Shown in pieces: positions 61,201-64,000 of a stretch of DNA of 64,000 bases. The DNA is from Chondrosia reniformis (lineage: Eukaryota > Porifera > Demospongiae > Chondrillida > Chondrillidae): positions 4,526,001-4,590,000 of the forward strand of contig OX359194.1 in assembly GCA_947172415.1 (NCBI GenBank), read 5' to 3'. Position numbers and translations under genes: made by a program. Position 1 is the stretch's first letter, and each line of letters opens with the position of its first letter. The notes under the pieces were generated by a model. That model was not told the origin of the DNA, did not search any database, and saw nothing but the letters and a program-made list of their open reading frames with translations.

Positions 61201-64000
61201 GATATATAATTCTTATATATTATGTATGCTTTTTTCTTTTTTCAGGACCCAAACTGGAATTGAACAAGGGCATCCTCGTACCTTGTATCCAGACAATGTT
61301 ATCCGTAAGACTATAGGTCACATGGGTTCCACAATATATGTTGTAAATGAAGTCCTATTTATATACCACTCACTTTTGACTGTACATATATATGCAATAT
61401 ATGTATATATAATATGCATATAAGATATATACAAAATAAATTATATATAAGAGATATGATAAGTGTATAAGATATATGCTTTTTTCTGTTTTTCTTTATT
61501 CAGGACCCAACCTTTTATTGAACCAGGGCATCCTCGTACTTTGTATCCAGACGATGTCATCCGTAACACCATCGGTCACCTGGGTCCCCCAATATATGTT
61601 GTAAATGAAGTCCTATTTATATACCACTCACTTCTGACTCTACATATATATAATATGCACATAAGATATATACAATATATATTACATATAAGATATATAA
61701 TACATATTTAAGATGTGTGCTTTTTTCCTTTTTTTCTTTTTTCAGTAGCCAACCTGGTATTGAACCTAGGCATCCTCGTACGACAATGTTATTCGTAACA
61801 TTATCGGTCATGTGGGTTCCACAATATATCTTGTAAATGAAGTCCTATTTATATACCACTCACTTTTGACTCTACATATATATGCAATATATAAGATTTA
61901 TAATATGCATATAAGTCATATACAATATATATTACATATAAGATATATAATACATATATAAGTTGTTTTCTTTTTTCTTTTTGCTTTTTTCAGGACCCAA
62001 CCTGGTATTGAACTAGGGCATCCTCGTACCTTATATCCAGACGATGTCATCCGAAACACCATCAGTCCCGTGGGTCACCCAATATATGTTGTAAATGAAG
62101 TCCTATTTATATACCACTCACTTTTTACTCTACATTTATATGCAATATATATATATATAATATGCATATAAGATATATACAGTATATATTACATATAAGA
62201 TATATAATACTTATATATTATGTATGCTTTTTTCTTTTTTCAGGACCCAAACTGGAATTGAACAAGGGCATCCTCGTACCTTCTATCCAGACAATGTTAT
62301 CCGTAAGACTATCGGTCACATGGGTTCCACAATATATGTTGTAAATGAAGTCCTATTTATATACCACTCACTTTTGACTGTACATATATATGCAATATAT
62401 GTATATACAATATGCATATAAGATATATACAATATATATTACATATAAGATATATGATAAGTGTATAAGATATATGCTTTTTTTCTGTTTTTCTTTATTC
62501 AGGACCCAACCTTTTATTGAACCAGGGCTTCCTCGTACCTTGTATCCAGTCGATGTCATCCGTAACACCATCGGTCACGTCGGTCACCCAATATATGTTG
62601 TAAATGAAGTCCTATTTATATACCACTCACTTTTTACTCTACATTTATATGCAATATATATATATATAATATGCATATAAGATATATACAGTATATATTA
62701 CATATAAGATATATAATACTTATATATTATGTATGCTTTTTTCTTTTTTCAGGACCCAACCTGGAATTGAACCAGGGCATCCTCGTACCTTGTATCCAGA
62801 CAATGTTATCCGTAACACTATAGGTCACATGTGTTCCACAATATATGTTGTAAATGAAGTCCTATTTATATACCACTCACTTTTGACTATACATATATAT
62901 GCAATATATGTATATATAATATGCATATAAGATATATACAATATATATTACATATAAGATATATGATAAGTGTATAAGATATATGCTTTTTTTCTGTTTT
63001 TCTTTATTCAGGACCCAACCTTTTATTGTACCAGGGCATCCTCGTACGACGATGTTTTCCGTAACATCATCGGTCATGTGGGTTCCACAATATATCTTGT
63101 AAATGAAGTCCTATTTATATACCACTCACTTTTTACTCTACATTTATATGCAATATATATATATATAATATGCATATAAGATATATACAGTATATATTAC
63201 ATATAAGATATATAATACTTATATATTATGTATGCTTTTTTCTTTTTTCAGGACCCAACCTGGAATTGAACCAGGGCATCCTCGTACCTTGTATCCAGAC
63301 GATGTCATCCGTAACACCATCGGTCACCTGGGTCCCCCAATATATGTTGTAAATGAAGTCCTATTTATATACCACTCACTTTTGACTCTACATATATATG
63401 CAATATATATATATATATATAATATGCATATAAGATATATACAATATATATTACACATAAGATATATAATACATATATAAGATGTGTGCTTTTTTCCTTT
63501 TTTCTTATTTCAGGAGCCAACCTGGTATTGAACCAGGGCATCCTCGTACGACGATGTTTTCCGTAACATCATCGGTCATGTGGGTTCCACAATATATCTT
63601 GTAAATGAAGTCCTATTTATATACCAAACACTTTTTACTCTACATTTATATGCAATATATATATATAATATGCATATAAGATATATACAGTATATATTAC
63701 ATATAAGATATATAATACTTATATATTATGTATGCTTTTTTCTTTCAGGACCCAACCTGGAATTGAACCAGGGCATCCTCGTACCTTGTATCCAGACCAT
63801 GTTATCCGTAACACTATAGGTCACATGGGTTCCACAATATATGTTGTAAATGAAGTCCTATTTATATACCACTCACTTTTGACTGTACATATATATGCAA
63901 TATATGTATATATAATATGCATATAAGATATATACAATATATATTACATATAAGATATATGATAAGTGTATAAGATATATGCTTTTTTCTGTTTTTCTTT
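55229..64000 (-). repeat. tRNA-like satellite, array B, part 2 (runs off the window)
   Basis: About 35 monomers on the minus strand. From about 60,200 on, blocks of about 1.0 kb repeat with shifts near 998 and 509 bp (for example 61,226, 62,224, 62,733 and 63,732). No interruption or gene is seen. Confidence 0.9.

Noticed and set aside
35231-64000. Dozens of 60-118-codon open frames sharing TQPGIEPGHPRTL
   Set aside because: They are translations of the satellite monomer in several frames and both strands. The 10-nt difference between long and short monomers breaks the frame, and peptides of the GIEPG kind are typical of translated tRNA-like T arms.
23918-64000. A cluster of functional tRNA genes
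   Set aside because: The acceptor and T arm are good, but the D stem has about three pairs, the anticodon stem and loop are non-canonical and no Pol III terminator follows.

Overview
This is repeat-dense, AT-rich eukaryotic DNA, almost certainly from an invertebrate animal; the species cannot be named from sequence alone. There are no bacterial operons and no host protein-coding gene that I can support. Everything recognisable is satellite DNA or a mobile element. The metazoan reading rests on the element types: a Penelope-like retroelement with an N-terminal GIY-YIG domain, a CR1/L2/Jockey-type LINE, a pogo/Tigger-like MITE and hammerhead ribozymes.

Layout. Positions 1-23,917 are built from a degenerate ~13-bp satellite (AACTAGTACATAC) that changes orientation near 10,230, 15,019, 15,797 and 22,996. 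Inside it lies a giant imperfect inverted repeat. The left arm is about 1-7,684, the right arm about 10,236-17,821, and the spacer about 2.55 kb. Both outer arms carry the same ~1.8-kb element (copies a and b; the left one probably continues before position 1), and both carry a ~500-bp MITE. Only the left arm carries a 1.55-kb truncated LINE (4,726-6,271); the matching empty site is readable at 11,852-11,855. Another island (19,291-20,100) ends in a foldback element with perfect 53-bp inverted repeats.

Positions 23,918-64,000 are a second satellite with ~250-bp monomers, roughly 130 by length. Each monomer holds a tRNA-like segment: a 6-bp acceptor-like pairing, a D-arm-like loop, and a perfect T-arm/Pol III box B reading GGTTCAATACC. 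A purine-rich A tail, an AT-rich linker and a conserved TATATAAATAG box complete the unit. Monomers read on the plus strand up to ~35.2 kb and on the minus strand after it, so two arrays face each other tail to tail. Long (83-nt) and short (73-nt) forms differ by 10 nt in the anticodon-arm region. Local higher-order duplications (~0.5, 1.0 and 2.4 kb) show recent unequal exchange.

The tRNA-like arrays are interrupted by four insertions. Copy c of the inverted-repeat element (26,088-27,709) has grown a 338-bp-armed palindrome. A nearly complete Penelope-like element (27,964-31,813) has 342-bp pseudo-LTRs, each with a hammerhead ribozyme. A putative DNA transposon (51,220-54,151) has itself been hit by a LINE with a 12-bp target duplication. 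A 5'-truncated second Penelope copy (54,188-55,228) lies just beyond. No gene network exists here; the shared themes are palindromes, satellites and elements with self-cleaving RNA.
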